NCBI GenBank assembly: GCA_903813345.2
Contig: CAIIXF020000010.1
Span: 35,453,425-35,517,424 of the forward strand
Reading direction: 5' to 3'
Origin: Owenia fusiformis
Taxonomy: Eukaryota > Annelida > Polychaeta > Sabellida > Oweniidae
Length of the DNA stretch: 64,000 bases
The notes under the pieces are model-generated. The model saw only the letters and a list, made by a program, of their open reading frames with translations. It did no database searches and was not told where the DNA came from. Shown here in pieces: positions 57,001 to 64,000 of this stretch; positions within the stretch are counted from its first letter, which is position 1, and each line of letters opens with the position of its first letter. Position numbers and translations under genes: made by a program.

Positions 57001-59889
57001 AAGAACAGAAGTAAACATAAACTGATACAGGTACGTCATGAGAAACAAAGGTTAATATGGGTAGGGGGAGGTGATAAGGAAGTGTATTAGAGCAAGTTCA
57101 CACCAAATTTTGAATTATATATATCGGCGTCTAGTTGCCTAAATCTTCAGCTACGCCGCCCCTGCTCCTCTATGGCACTTTGACCTACCTTCGACACCAT
57201 TTGACCTCCTTTTTAGACACCTCCCTCGATAATTTACGAATGGCCTATGATATGGTGCAGTACCTTACTTTTTATTTTATCTCTTAAACTTTGAAACGCC
57301 AGGGGGTCATGTGCCCCCTTCCCTATTCATTAGTGTTGTGAACAAATCTGTTGTACATATTAGGATGAATTTAGTTAATACAGTGGAATGCGTGCCTATT
57401 TTTAACGGTTACTTATTTCTATCATAATATCCCAATATATGGAGGATGACTAAACGTGGTCAGAATAAAACCATGGTAAAGAAGAACTCACAGGTCTGCC
57501 TACTTCTGATTTATCTTCAGATCAGGGACTTCCACTTTTCCAGGGTTTCCTATACAAAAAACACCTGAAAAAGAAAACTACAATTCTTACTTGTATGTGA
57601 TGATAATGTATAAATATTGAATGATTTGTCATCTCTTTTGAGTAAAGGTTTCAAGTCTTTACTACCTATCTAGTTTGATGAAGCGAATTTGATGAACCGG
57701 TGTCAGAGTAAATATAGTCTCCCTGAATATATGGTCCGGGAGACCATACAGACTAGGACACCATGTCCTCCGGACCTTGTATCCTAGGGTGTGTGGTCTT
57801 AACCGGACCATATTCTCTGTATTGGTAAACAATATAACCCAGGACTATATTTACTGACGGACTATAGATACGTTGACAGTCCCCCAGGGATTATGGCCCC
57901 CCCCTTTTAAAGGCCCTTACTGGCCCCGATTGTGGATACGATAATAAGGGAAAGAGTTGCATTTAGGTCACCATATTAATCAATGGAGAGTAGGACCATA
58001 ATTTGATAGGACCTCTTACCCTTTTACACCGGTGTCAGAGTAAATATAGTCTCCCTGAATATATGGTCCAGGAGACCATACAGACTAGGACACCAGGTCC
58101 TCCGGACCTTGTATCATAGGGTGTGTGGTCTTAACCGGACCATATTCACTGTATTGGTAAACAATATAACCCAGGACTATATTTACTGACGGGCTATAGA
58201 TACGTTGACAGTCCCCCAAGGGATTATGGTCCCCCTTTTAAAGGCCCTTACTGGCCCTGATTGTGTATAAGATAATAAGGGATAGAGTTGTATTTAGGTC
58301 ACCGATTAAATCAATGGAGAGTAGGACCATAATTTGATAGGACCCCCTACCCTTTTACACCGGCAAGATTTTGGTCCTATCTGTTATCTTTATTTTTACT
58401 GTATAGATGTCGTACTATAGTAGTACTTTACGTAATATATACTTATTTGATATTTATCAATGAATTAAAAAACACTGCTTGCATCCAAACACCTTTAGTG
58501 CAGTGGTTAGAACAGTCTTCTGACTGTTGCCTAGGTGTGGATCGACTCCCACTCTATCCTGTGTTTTTTCTTTACCATATTCTGCATAAAATAAAACTAT
58601 TCCGTTTCCTCGTTTTCATGAGACTAATCTTAATATTGATGCACGTATAGGGGACTATAATTTCTAGTTAATTCTGTCCCTTGGACAACTTATTCTTAAT
58701 TTTCTAGATGTACATGTCCAAGCGGACTATATTTTCTGGTTGCCTCTGTCCCCAAGACAACTTATCCTTATTTCTCTAGTTAAATGTCGTCTACTAACAT
58801 TTGTCTAGAGACTATAAAAACTGGGTAGTATAGTCCCATTTGCAGTATATACATTTTAAATAACTTATATTAGAATAAGTGAGCATATTGGCATGCGTAA
58901 CTGCACTCGATTCACTGCCTTGAATCATTACTAGAGAAATGGCACCATGGGAATAATAATCACGCCCTTTTGATTTTTTGTTTGTGAAAGAATTCCCGTG
59001 GTTTTGGGTGACATAGCAGTATAACACGAACGGTCTTGTATGTCAATGAACTATTAATTATACAGAGACTTCATTTATATACATATCTATGGACATTTAG
59101 GCCTATAACCAGAAAAATATGTTCCGGTGCGACTAGTTAGAGACCATAATTTGGTATTTAAAGTCCGTGTGCATATTGTGATTAATCACGAACTTTTTGG
59201 TTGTGAAACAAATAAACCTATTAAAAAGAAAGAAAATTGGTTGTTTGAGATAAATGTGATAAAAGTGCAAATCTCCTAAAATCTCATGAAAAATGAGAAT
59301 TAGCGAGATTTCAAAGTTTTTTGGAAACTCCTCTATTGAATGACAGCATGTTTGGCTATTAAAAGCGTTGCCAATCGACTTGGAAAAGAGCTATCTTTGA
59401 CTTGGAATAACATTTTCATACTCTATCTATATTTAAGGTAGAGCAATTTGCCAAAGGAGTTGAATTGAGTCATTTTTGTCGACAGTGAAATTGGTCATTT
59501 CCAGGTCAATTTACTACTTAATTAATGCTCTCGTGCTCCAACCTCCCTAAATTGAAAGAGCGTCCAAAACAACGTCTATTGTATTAATTTTATGTCAATT
59601 GGTGATAAAAAACATAATAAAATACACGCTTCGTTCTTCGAAGCTACTTCCACTCAGTACAATTTTTTTGTCACGGTTAATGAAAAAATTGGCGAGAGCA
59701 CTGCATAGAACAAAAACACTAGTTTCACCAGGAATTTTGCGCAAGTTGATTGCATACTCTCAGTTGTGCCGGAATGACCCGTGTACATGTTCTTACCTTG
59801 TCCCATGGTCAGATCCACGCCAAGTAAGATTACTGCCATTAAGTAGACGAATAACGACATGATGAACTTCATTGTCAAGTACAACCGAT
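26965..59889 (-). CDS. Cadherin/EGF adhesion-type protein (partial, multi-exon)
   Basis: Minus-strand exons, in transcription order: signal peptide 59889-59797, cadherin 55244-55109, 49900-49719, 48301-48175 and 47744-47655, micro-exons 33961-33926 and 33728-33690, partial EGF 29873-29787, micro-exon 29635-29594, EGF 27081-26965. From 55244 on, all phases chain without a break and the split codons give sensible residues (for example R-E-LDYE across 55109/49900). Cadherin calcium motifs LDYE, RARDG and DVNDNFP are present, covering about 1.8 repeats. A phase 1-to-0 exon between the signal peptide and the first cadherin exon is missing from my reading, and no transmembrane or stop exon was found below 26965. 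Whether all exons belong to one gene is inference from strand, phase and order. Introns are filled with mobile elements. Confidence 0.65.
27326..27498. mobile_element. Small MITE (GGTGTAAAAG ends)
   Basis: Ends CCGGTGTAAAAG and CTTTTACACC enclose inverted GACCATAATTT-type arms. Its inner sequence (AAAGGCCCTTACTGGCC) recurs in the tandem element at 57697-58363. Confidence 0.6.
27598..27827. mobile_element. Single right arm of the CACTCCC palindromic MITE
   Basis: About 230 bp match the right half of the element at 6073-6627 (TTTTCGACCTAT, TTTAACACGTAGTTCAAT, GGTTGCCAAACTTT) and end in GGAGTG-TA. The left arm is absent. Confidence 0.75.
28645..29368. mobile_element. TTAA-flanked MITE, 724 bp
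   Basis: Inverted ends GGTGACTGTTAACTTAATC and GGTAACTTATAACTTAATC are flanked by TTAA on both sides (28641-28644, 29369-29372). TTAA duplications are typical of piggyBac and Kolobok elements. The 122-codon minus-strand frame inside has no recognisable domain and is probably fortuitous. Confidence 0.65.
29594..29635 (-). CDS. 42-bp micro-exon
   Basis: Phase 1-1 with acceptor CATTTCAG and consensus donor ATG|GTAAGT. It encodes 14 residues, VPDVESDCEWPSN after the split codon, with a single cysteine. It is a linker between the partial EGF and the EGF exon. Confidence 0.6.
29787..29873 (-). CDS. Partial EGF exon (four cysteines)
   Basis: Phase 1-1, 29 codons, acceptor GTGCTTTTAG and donor ATG|GTAAGT. 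It reads ECNGGIAIP, then VQCLCPPHKQGPNC. Relative to canonical EGF it keeps C2, C4, C5 and C6 but lacks C1 and C3, which normally bond to each other. Confidence 0.7.
30448..30588. repeat. Foldback copy (TATCCCGAGGG family)
   Basis: The hairpin has arms GTTATG..GGTTTTGGATATG and the inverse, around a centre GAGGGCCCGGAGGGC. A degenerate relative lies just before it at about 30245-30335. Related to the elements at 24040 and 38920. Confidence 0.55.
30847..31302. repeat. 456-bp direct repeat, left copy
   Basis: It starts AGAATATAGTCCGGAG and ends GCAATCTTGACCC. The copy at 32166-32621 has the same length and I noticed only one base difference (GATTTTT versus GAATTTT). It looks like a pair of LTRs of a very small retroelement, but lacks TG...CA ends. 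Confidence 0.85.
32166..32621. repeat. 456-bp direct repeat, right copy
   Basis: Near-identical partner of 30847-31302. The spacer (31303-32165) begins TATTAG, and TATT-AG recurs at the junction into this copy. No matching target duplication was found outside the pair. Confidence 0.85.
32919..33475. mobile_element. 557-bp MITE with CTATCACACC ends
   Basis: Inverted ends CTATCACACCAAACTAGTTC occur at both sides. The interior is GC-richer than its surroundings and repeats GAAC/GTTC-type motifs. Target duplication is unclear (GTA versus GGG), so superfamily is unassigned. Confidence 0.65.
33690..33728 (-). CDS. 39-bp micro-exon encoding a GNST linker
   Basis: Phase 1-1 with acceptor TTTTTCTTCCAG and donor ATG|GTAAGT. 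It encodes GDNPKGNSTGSVN. It and its flanks are clearly paralogous to the exon at 33926-33961. Confidence 0.65.
33926..33961 (-). CDS. 36-bp micro-exon encoding a GNST linker
   Basis: Phase 1-1 with acceptor TTTTTCTTCCAG and donor ACG|GTAAGT. It encodes SSPGNSTDSID after the split codon. Intronic flanks (TTGACAACTTACC, GGAAGAAAAAT) match those of the neighbouring micro-exon, showing a tandem exon duplication. Confidence 0.65.
34097..34765. repeat. Minisatellite-bearing element, copy 1
   Basis: Tandem units of about 53-61 bp are built from GAATCCTG motifs with ATATAGTTTACAAATGAATC spacers, preceded by CAGCAAAAAATGTGAATCAA and followed by a unique tail containing CGCCAAATGCGCACAGGCG. An inverted copy with the same head, array and tail lies at 45500-46170. 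This head-array-tail layout resembles Helitron/Helentron-type non-autonomous elements of marine invertebrates, but terminal hallmarks were not confirmed. Confidence 0.7.
34766..35470. other. Non-coding spacer
   Basis: No exon, RNA gene or repeat was recognised between the minisatellite element and the GC-rich array. Confidence 0.35.
35480..35645. repeat. GC-rich TCGGCA/CCGATCGG array, copy 1
   Basis: Short degenerate units such as CGGCATTCCGATCGG and GATCGGTG are repeated in alternating orientation. A second array of the same type lies at 45100-45285, also beside the inverted minisatellite element. Confidence 0.65.
35700..37990. other. Intronic region without recognised features
   Basis: AT-rich, with a run of ten G at about 37147. 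At 37463-37640 inverted pieces around CCAGTCAATGTTCCGATCGT / ACGATCGGAACATTTTACTG form a small foldback. No exon was recognised. Confidence 0.35.
38210..38325. repeat. Hairpin repeat (ATTTGAAGTGC family), copy 2
   Basis: Same foldback as at 24720-24842: GAATGATTTGAAGTGCAATA with its inverse, and CAGAATA/TATTCTG inner arms. The preceding sequence (CAGTAGCAATACAGAGGATC) is also shared with 24650 and 50300. Confidence 0.65.
38920..39335. mobile_element. Foldback-rich element, inverted copy of 24040-24535
   Basis: It reads, in reverse, the same GC-rich end, A/T-rich middle and TGGATACATGGAATATTCC hairpin half as 24040-24535. The two copies are about 14 kb apart in opposite orientation. Confidence 0.7.
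39495..39660. mobile_element. Short hAT-like MITE
   Basis: Ends CAGACCTGTAGTCAG and the inverse of TGGCTACGGGCCTG, with a G-run inside, resemble hAT CAG(G/A)CC termini. A related end, CAGGCCCGTAGCCAGG, occurs at 41328. No clean 8-bp duplication was seen. Confidence 0.45.
39661..43575. other. Intronic region with one partial dispersed repeat
   Basis: Apart from the repeat at 41284-41425 (shared with 23750, with hAT-end-like sequence and a G-run) I see no exon with convincing flanking splice sites. Several short open frames lack domain content. Confidence 0.35.
43578..44669 (+). mobile_element. Degraded mariner-family transposon
   Basis: A 1,092-bp element with ends CGAGGGGTGATCCAAAAGTC in inverted orientation and flanking TA (43576-43577, 44670-44671). 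Inverted similarity extends roughly 190 bp in, including CCACCCGGAACGGTAT. Plus-strand reading in broken frames gives APCDF, then LKRWLKENVF, then GFINVFHSLVKWYEKCVQIRG, the C-terminal catalytic region of mariner transposases. Stops and frameshifts show it is dead. Confidence 0.8.
44680..45095. other. Intronic spacer, nothing recognised
   Basis: AT-rich sequence without exon or repeat signals that I can support. Confidence 0.35.
45100..45285. repeat. GC-rich CCGATCGG array, copy 2
   Basis: Units such as TGCCGATCGGAATGCCCATC repeat here with the same motif vocabulary as 35480-35645. Both arrays lie next to a minisatellite-bearing element. Confidence 0.65.
45500..46170. repeat. Minisatellite-bearing element, inverted copy
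   Basis: Inverse of 34097-34765: tail with CGCCTGTGCGCATTTGGCG at about 45550, an array with a strict 53-bp period around 45788-46000, and end TTGATTCACATTTTTTGCTG near 46170. The unit is GAATCCTGTATGATTCCTGA followed by TTTGTAAACTATATTGCATAT. Confidence 0.75.
46833..47682. repeat. 44-bp minisatellite carrying splice-donor sequence
   Basis: About 20 tandem units (a few of 40 bp or with deletions) abut and overlap the cadherin exon 47655-47744. On the minus strand each unit reads GTAAGGTGTTATATTATAA, then AAATAACAGTATTAATCAAT, then CATG. The last 24 or so bases equal the exon's 3' end and the first bases equal its donor. Some units read CAAG|GTAAGG, a better donor than the authentic ATG|GTAAGG. 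Confidence 0.9.
47655..47744 (-). CDS. Cadherin exon with repeat-derived 3' end
   Basis: Phase 1-1, 29 complete codons plus split codons. Acceptor TATACTTGTTTCAG precedes 47744 and donor CATG|GTAAGG follows 47655. It encodes LNGSDKPYNLTIDVSDGNN and then PTEITVLINH. The first part is the final strands of a cadherin repeat (IDVSDGN). The last eight or so codons are the same sequence as the tandem 44-bp unit next to it. Confidence 0.8.
48175..48301 (-). CDS. Cadherin exon (first half of repeat)
   Basis: Phase 0-1, 42 codons plus one base. Acceptor TTTTTATTTTAG, donor AAAG|GTAAGG. It reads VLKLNCSDDD, then NTLIYRIKG, then FGIDSTTGVI, the early strands of a cadherin domain. The open frame continues into the intron by chance. 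Confidence 0.85.
48302..49718. other. Cadherin gene intron
   Basis: An intron of about 1.4 kb between consecutive cadherin exons. No MITE ends or other features recognised; a short TTGTTTG/CTGT-rich tract lies near 48440-48485. Confidence 0.5.
49719..49900 (-). CDS. Cadherin exon with calcium motifs
   Basis: Phase 1-0, two bases plus 60 codons. Acceptor AATATTTTCAG, donor GAG|GTATGT. It contains ELDYETTQ, LEIRARDGP and DVNDNFPVCD, the three conserved cadherin calcium-site motifs, followed by the first strand of the next repeat (YQVSLGEYTP). Confidence 0.9.
50033..50455. repeat. Hairpin repeat (ATTTGAAGTGC family), copy 3, plus a partial
   Basis: A foldback of GTTTGAAGTGCAATACAGGA with TATATTC arms at 50040-50150 is followed by linker CAGTTCTTGTGCTGTACCAA and a second partial hairpin at 50335-50455. 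Same family as 24720 and 38210. Confidence 0.6.
50639..54925. mobile_element. 4.3-kb hAT-like element
   Basis: Ends CAGGGGTCTAGATAAGCTG (left) and, inverted, CAGAGGTCTAGATAAGCTG (right), flanked by the 7-bp repeat AATTATA. Subterminal similarity (AGCCAATGTGGCTAATA versus CGCCAATTGCGAATA) extends inward. CAG-starting ends and a 7-8-bp duplication suggest hAT, but no hAT transposase is visible. It lies in the intron between cadherin exons 49900 and 55109. It carries the decayed ORF at 52134-53228. Confidence 0.6.
52134..53228 (+). pseudogene. Decayed transposon-encoded ORF
   Basis: Plus-strand fragments in shifting frames read GKHPAEIQKDYRDRKK, later SEKDKDHKRK, later ARGHAWLFKERISRTW, and near the end YCWYVEKTLHVDTDDNKYYF followed by FLRKEE and a stop at 53228. 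The basic PAE-x-QKDYRDRKK start and the WYV-x-K...FLRK end recall an uncharacterised protein type common in marine-animal DNA elements; that recollection is weak. Many stops and frameshifts mean no functional product. Confidence 0.4.
55109..55244 (-). CDS. First visible cadherin exon
   Basis: Phase 0-1, 45 codons plus one base. Acceptor CTATTTTTCAG, donor AGAG|GTAAGA. It reads VLAFMTCSTL, then SSIVSGNANGIFATEVLNGV, then TVNLVR, matching the central strands of a cadherin repeat. It joins to LDYE in the next exon through a split GAA codon. Confidence 0.8.
55743..55980. mobile_element. Truncated CACTCCC-family MITE
   Basis: The left end CACTCCCCTCCATAAGTTTG is intact, followed by a C-run of about 18. 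The right part keeps GGTTAGGGTTGACAAACTTT but lacks the terminal GGAGTG. It is inserted next to a TA microsatellite. Confidence 0.7.
55981..57690. other. Intron, nothing recognised
   Basis: The missing phase 1-to-0 exon of the cadherin gene should lie between 55245 and 59796. The best splice-flanked candidate (57490-57570) has stops in every frame before its donor, so I do not call it. Confidence 0.35.
57697..58363. repeat. Tandem duplication of a 332-bp element
   Basis: Two consecutive copies (57697 and 58029 onward) begin CCGGTGTCAGAGTAAATATA and end CCTTTTACACCGG. Each holds inverted sub-arms (GACTATATTTACTGAC) and the segment AAAGGCCCTTACTGGCC shared with the MITE at 27326. Confidence 0.75.
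58490..58565 (+). ncRNA. tRNA-like sequence (SINE head or tRNA pseudogene)
   Basis: TAGTGCAGTGG resembles a Pol III A box, and GGATCGACTCC (58539-58549) a B box at tRNA spacing. A GTGG/CCAC T-arm and an ACAGT/ACTGT stem with a six-base loop can form, and a T6 run follows at about 58562. The loop size and acceptor mismatch argue against a functional tRNA. Confidence 0.4.
59797..59889 (-). CDS. Signal-peptide exon, start of cadherin/EGF gene
   Basis: Acceptor GTGCTGTTTTAG at 59890 suggests a spliced 5' UTR. ATG at 59872 opens MKFIMSLFVYLMAVILLGVD and then LTMGQ. The donor CAAG|GTAAGA at 59797 is strong and phase 1. It is a typical secretory leader with no domain. Its membership in the downstream cadherin gene rests on strand and order; the connecting exon is unseen. 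Confidence 0.65.
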
Positions 59890-60088
59890 CTAAAACAGCA
59901 CACATATTAAGGTATTACTTTTTAAGAACAAATATAAACAATAACTAGATGTGTAAATTGGGGTCCTGGGTTCGATTCCCATACATTGATTTTAGCACGC
60001 TCTGTTTCGAGTATCTAGTTCGTTACACTACAGCTCCCCGGCTGGCGTGCCAATGGGTTGTTACATTACCTAATATTTCAATTGTTAA

Positions 60089-62226
60089 GTAGCGGTCACA
60101 CTAGCCGTGTAGGCTCACCGTTCGCCACCGTGTGGCTAATTATGGCCAGACGGCGGTGCACGGTATGGCCACACGGTGGGTCGTTTCCCGCCCGTTGAGA
60201 AACGTTCAGGGAACGTTGCCGTCCATCCACACCCGGCGAATTTTTTGAGCATGCTCAAAACTTTTCCCGTTTGAGTAACGTTCGGTTGCGAACGGTGATA
60301 GCGGTACGGGAATGGTATAAGGACGGTGCAGCCGTTAAGGACACGTTCGCAGAGCGGTAATGGGACGATGGTGGACGTTGACTCTATCAGTGACGGGCTG
60401 CGAACGAGAGTGTACCGCTTGGGTACCGTCCGATAAACGAGGTTCAAACGGGGGTTTGAAAGGTCACATAAAAAGGGTTTTCACGGTACAAGCCGCTTAA
60501 CGCTTAGGTAACAGTCCATTAACGTGTTAACGGCCTCATAACTGCTCCATAACATCCTCTAAACATCCTAATACCGTGAACTCGCAATTGTACCGCCTCG
60601 TGACGCAGTGTTGTCACCGTGTTCTGCCGTTTCAACAATTTTGCCTCCAGTTTATTTAAATATTCAGGTATTGTCCAAGGTTTTGTCCCGTAACTCGAGA
60701 CATCAATTCTTCGACTTTCTCATTTGTACTTTGAAGCCACAAATCCACTCAAACCACTTTGACAGAGATTCTTTTGAAGACACTGAGAAAAACAAGTTAC
60801 AAATATATTTCTTTTATCATACACGAAGAAAATAAATAAATTGCAAAAATGATTAAAGCTCAAATAAAAGTGAAAATAAATGTCCAGTTAGCATTATAAG
60901 CCAAACTTCGAACTATCAACTGTTTTATGCATTTTACGTGATCTTTCTGTTCACATTACCGTCCATCAAAAAGTTGTGAAAGCTTTATTTCTCATTTACA
61001 CGACCAATTATATAAGAAAAAATTAATAGGGTGGAGGAAGAGCCGATTTCTGTCAGAAAATTCAATAAAACTGCAATATTCATGTTCATGACAACTTAAC
61101 GTTCACCCATTAATCCCTTAATGATTAAACTACGGTATAACAAAGATGTGAAGTCTTCCGTGAATTTTCGAGTGATACCCTTCTGAGTTATTCGATTAAT
61201 TTAAAAAGGCGCGACGTCACCAGCGTGCAAAAAGTCAATATTTTTTGGTATATAACTCAAACGACACAGGTCTAAGACCTGTAATATATACGTTGACGCA
61301 ATTATCACAAAATATATGTAGTTGCCGTTTTACAAAACGTTATAAAATTAATATAAAACACCGCCGTCTTTTTTCGAAATCAAATAAGATTTGGCATATT
61401 TTTATTAGTGATTCAATAAACTGACTTCAATTCCAATTCGAGTACAGTTCACTTCGAAACCCTCCATTTTAATGAGGAAAAATATTTCTAAACGTTGAAG
61501 GGGAGTTAAGGTTCAATCTGTACCTTCCAATAACGCTTTGCGTAAAATGTAATGTCAAAACAAATAGTTACCCCTCAGAGCAATTAGTTTCAAAACGTAT
61601 AGTAAAATCGTAAAACGTGATATGGTCGGATGAAATATAGATATTGCATGTTTGTCTACCAAAGTTGGTCAGGTTCTCGAGACCTATTCATTTTCAACGT
61701 ATTTTCATGGAATAAACATACTAACTATTACAGAGAAAGACTTAACTCGGTTGACCCAACTAGCTGCTTACAGGATGGACAAGCTATGTGGCCACATTGT
61801 ACAGTTAAATATAGACAAACTTGTAATGTTATTGAACATAATTAAGATGTATAAGCAAATTAATTATATAAATCATTTAGCTTTGAACACGTGGATGGTT
61901 GAGCATACATTCCAAAAAATGAGTTAAATATTGTGAGCGTTTGCATGACGCCATCAAGGCGGTTCGGCCGATATCCAGGCGTTCCGGCCGGTGAAAACCT
62001 GGTGAGGGGATGGTATGCGCCAGTTGAGAACACGGCGAGAACGGTAAGCAAGAATTCTGAAACACGGTAAGTCCGGTACAAGGCCGATGAGAAGCCGGTA
62101 CAGACCCGGAATAGAACGGTATAGTCCCGGTCAAAAATGTATAAAAACAATGCGGCCGTCGCCGTCTGGCCATAATTAGCAAAACGGTGGTGAACGGTGA
62201 GCCTACACGGCTAGTGTGACCGCTAC
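60089..62226. mobile_element. TTAA-flanked element, 2.1 kb
   Basis: Inverted ends of about 75 bp start GTAGCGGTCACACTAGCCGT and are flanked by TTAA (60085-60088, 62227-62230), as in piggyBac/Kolobok-type insertions. Terminal 300-500 bp are GC-rich with many ACGGT-like motifs. The middle (about 60950-61330) is AT-rich and related to the foldback at 62983-63992. No transposase is visible; open frames on the minus strand in the ends are fortuitous. Confidence 0.7.
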
Positions 62227-62281
62227 TTAACGAATAACTTGCTCTCTCCCTTATCCTCATTGGTGATAAAAGACTACCTAA

Positions 62282-62385
62282 AGCTGTAAACTTAAATATC
62301 CTCAAATGTAGTGCCATCGTTTTTGAACGATGTAAACTTAAATATCCTCAAATGTAGTGCCATCTTTTTGAACGATGTAAAATGT
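62282..62385. repeat. Two-copy tandem repeat of about 54 bp
   Basis: GTAAACTTAAATATCCTCAA through TTGAACGAT is repeated twice in a row with a single-base length difference. Confidence 0.7.
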
Positions 62386-62982
62386 CTAGGTCACCCCACC
62401 ACTGTAACGCTCCACAAATACAACCCCTTTTAATGTCTGATTGAATTTTATCATATAACGTGGCTGATAATGCTGATGCCCAGCCACAAGAACATGTGCA
62501 CTTGTTTATTGTATTCTTTGTAGAAATATATAAATAAAAAAAAAAAAAAAATTGCTCCTGTAGCGATGTGACGAGATAATTAGTATTACTATGCCTAGTT
62601 TTAAAGTCAAGTTCAAAAGTTCAACTAAATCTTATTTTATTTAACCATGAACGCTGTGGTTTTAAGTACCTATTGTTGCAATAGATCATATGCATATGAC
62701 CTGTTGAATGTTTATAATTTGAAATGTGTTTTATAATACATTTTGGCAATTTGACACGTGTACTTATACATATTCACAAATATATGATGTCGTGGCCTAG
62801 CCAAGCGTCAACATGATAAACTGGTTACAAAAGGTTAAAAATGGTCAAACTCAATTATATAAAAATGTATTTCGTGACACTTGATTTCAAAATATAACTT
62901 CGAGGGACTTTTCGTTTGAAAAACTGTAAGTTTTTTAAATAAAGATTGAGCTGTCACACGATCTATTCTGAAGCTCTTATAC
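62386..62982. other. Non-coding spacer
   Basis: AT-rich with an A16 run at about 62538. No exon recognised. Confidence 0.35.
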
Positions 62983-63992
62983 CACGCCCGGTGATCGTAC
63001 AAAAATGATGGAGAGGGGGGGGATTAGGCGATTTCTGCAAGAAAACTCAACAAATTTGGAAGATTTATTTTTTCAAGAGAAAATTAACAACTGAATTGCC
63101 AAATGAATATGTGCAGTGCATGGCAAAATATAATAGGTCATCTCGTATTTTTTGAAATGATACCCTTCTAAGATATGAGATCTATTAAAAAAGGCGCATC
63201 ATCACCAACGTGCAAAAGTCAATGTTTTTGCTATAAATCGGGCAACAATGGTCTACACGACCTGTAAGGCATAAGGGACGTTATTATCACAATACTTATG
63301 ACATTGCTCACTTTTTAAAGTTAGTTTCCATGCGTTATACAAAAAAATAATCGAAAAAAATTAATTTTGGATGGAGGGGGGGTCGGATGGAGGGGGGATT
63401 TATATATCTTTACTATGGAACAAATTCACAAGAACTCGTGTATTTGAAAAAACTAAACTCAGTACCCCAGTAAGAAACTGGATATTATATCTCTAGGAAA
63501 TGAAAAATGGGAAGATTTGGAATCATAAGAATAAATTCAAGTAGCATGTCTTATGCGATCCCCCCCCTCCATCCGATCCCCCCCCCCCCCCCCCCCTCCA
63601 TCCAAAATTAATTCATTTCGATTATTTTTTGTATAACGCATCGAAACTAACTTTAAAAAGTGAGCAATGTCATTAGTATTGAGATAAAAACGTCCCTTAT
63701 ACATATTTATTACAGGTCGTGTAGACCATTGTTGCCCGATTTATAGCAAAAACATTGACTTTTGCACGTTGGTGATGATGCGCCTTTTTAATAGATCTCA
63801 TATCTTAGAAGGGTATCAGTTTAAAAAAAAATACTAGATGACCTAACATATTTTGCCATGCACTGCGCCTATTCCTTTGGCAATTCAGTTGTAAATTTTC
63901 TCTTGAAAAAATAAATCTTCTAAATTTGTTGAGTTTTCTTGCAGAAATTGTCAAATCCCCCCTCCATCATTTTTGTACGATCACCGGGCGTG
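62983..63992. mobile_element. 1-kb foldback element at right edge
   Basis: Arms of about 420 bp (62983-63401 and 63561-63992) are near-identical inverted copies starting CACGCCCGGTGATCGTAC, around a loop of about 160 bp, with G- and C-runs bordering the loop. The flanks do not show a clear duplication, and the window ends 8 bases after the right arm. Confidence 0.8.
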
Positions 63993-64000
63993 ATTACGTG

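Noticed and set aside
57490-57590. Candidate first cadherin exon (good acceptor, GTGAGT donor, CIGNPGKVEV-like frame)
   Set aside because: All three frames hit a stop before the donor, so it cannot be the missing coding exon as read.
59948-60045. Possible tRNA at a GGTTCGATTCCC motif
   Set aside because: The B-box-like motif and the A-box-like motif (GTAGTGTAACG on the opposite strand) are in conflicting orientations, so no cloverleaf forms.
60136-62317. 103- and 146-codon minus-strand frames
   Set aside because: Both lie in the GC-rich inverted ends of the TTAA element and mirror each other's composition; not genes.

Overview
The window is metazoan nuclear DNA, AT-rich and packed with repeats. 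Genes are split into short exons with GT-AG introns. The protein types (a TGF-beta ligand, a TSP1/laminin-G/Ig receptor, a sushi plus chitin-binding protein, a cadherin/EGF protein), the abundance of short DNA transposons and the small introns suggest a marine invertebrate bilaterian. A lophotrochozoan such as a bivalve or brachiopod is my best guess, but no single feature proves the phylum. There are no bacterial operons, no CRISPR array and no convincing rRNA gene.

Four protein-coding genes can be rebuilt. (1) On the minus strand at 3427-8447, a myostatin/GDF11-type TGF-beta ligand of four coding exons. The predicted product of 379 residues has a signal peptide, a latency prodomain, an RKKR furin site and a nine-cysteine mature domain. 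(2) On the minus strand at 9359-13161, the 3' part of a secreted protein with at least three sushi exons and a terminal chitin-binding (CBM14-like) exon; its 5' end was not found. (3) On the plus strand at 17608-20937, a single-exon type I membrane protein with four TSP1 repeats, two laminin-G-like domains, one Ig-like domain, one transmembrane helix and a long tail. It is preceded by a likely non-coding leader exon with two CRE motifs. (4) On the minus strand from 59889 down to 26965, a long adhesion-type gene: a signal-peptide exon, four cadherin exons, two duplicated micro-exons, a partial EGF exon, another micro-exon and an EGF exon. Its 3' end and one 5' cadherin exon were not found. Genes 3 and 4 converge; genes 2 and 3 diverge.

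Most of the rest is mobile DNA. There is a 1.26-kb element with RAG/Transib-type ends (CACGGTG termini, 5-bp target duplication). There is a family of TA-flanked palindromic MITEs beginning CACTCCC. Two LINE 3' fragments carry reverse-transcriptase tails. Other elements are a degraded mariner, a 4.3-kb hAT-like element with a decayed ORF, two TTAA-flanked elements, a pair of near-identical 456-bp direct repeats, a 1-kb foldback at the right edge, and two inverted minisatellite-bearing elements about 11 kb apart.

The most unusual observation is at 46833-47682. About 20 tandem copies of a 44-bp unit each carry the last bases of a cadherin exon plus its 5' splice site, so the exon is followed by a ladder of potential donors. 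The Transib-like element, the inverted exon-like duplication inside the TGF-beta intron, and the duplicated micro-exons are also worth a look.
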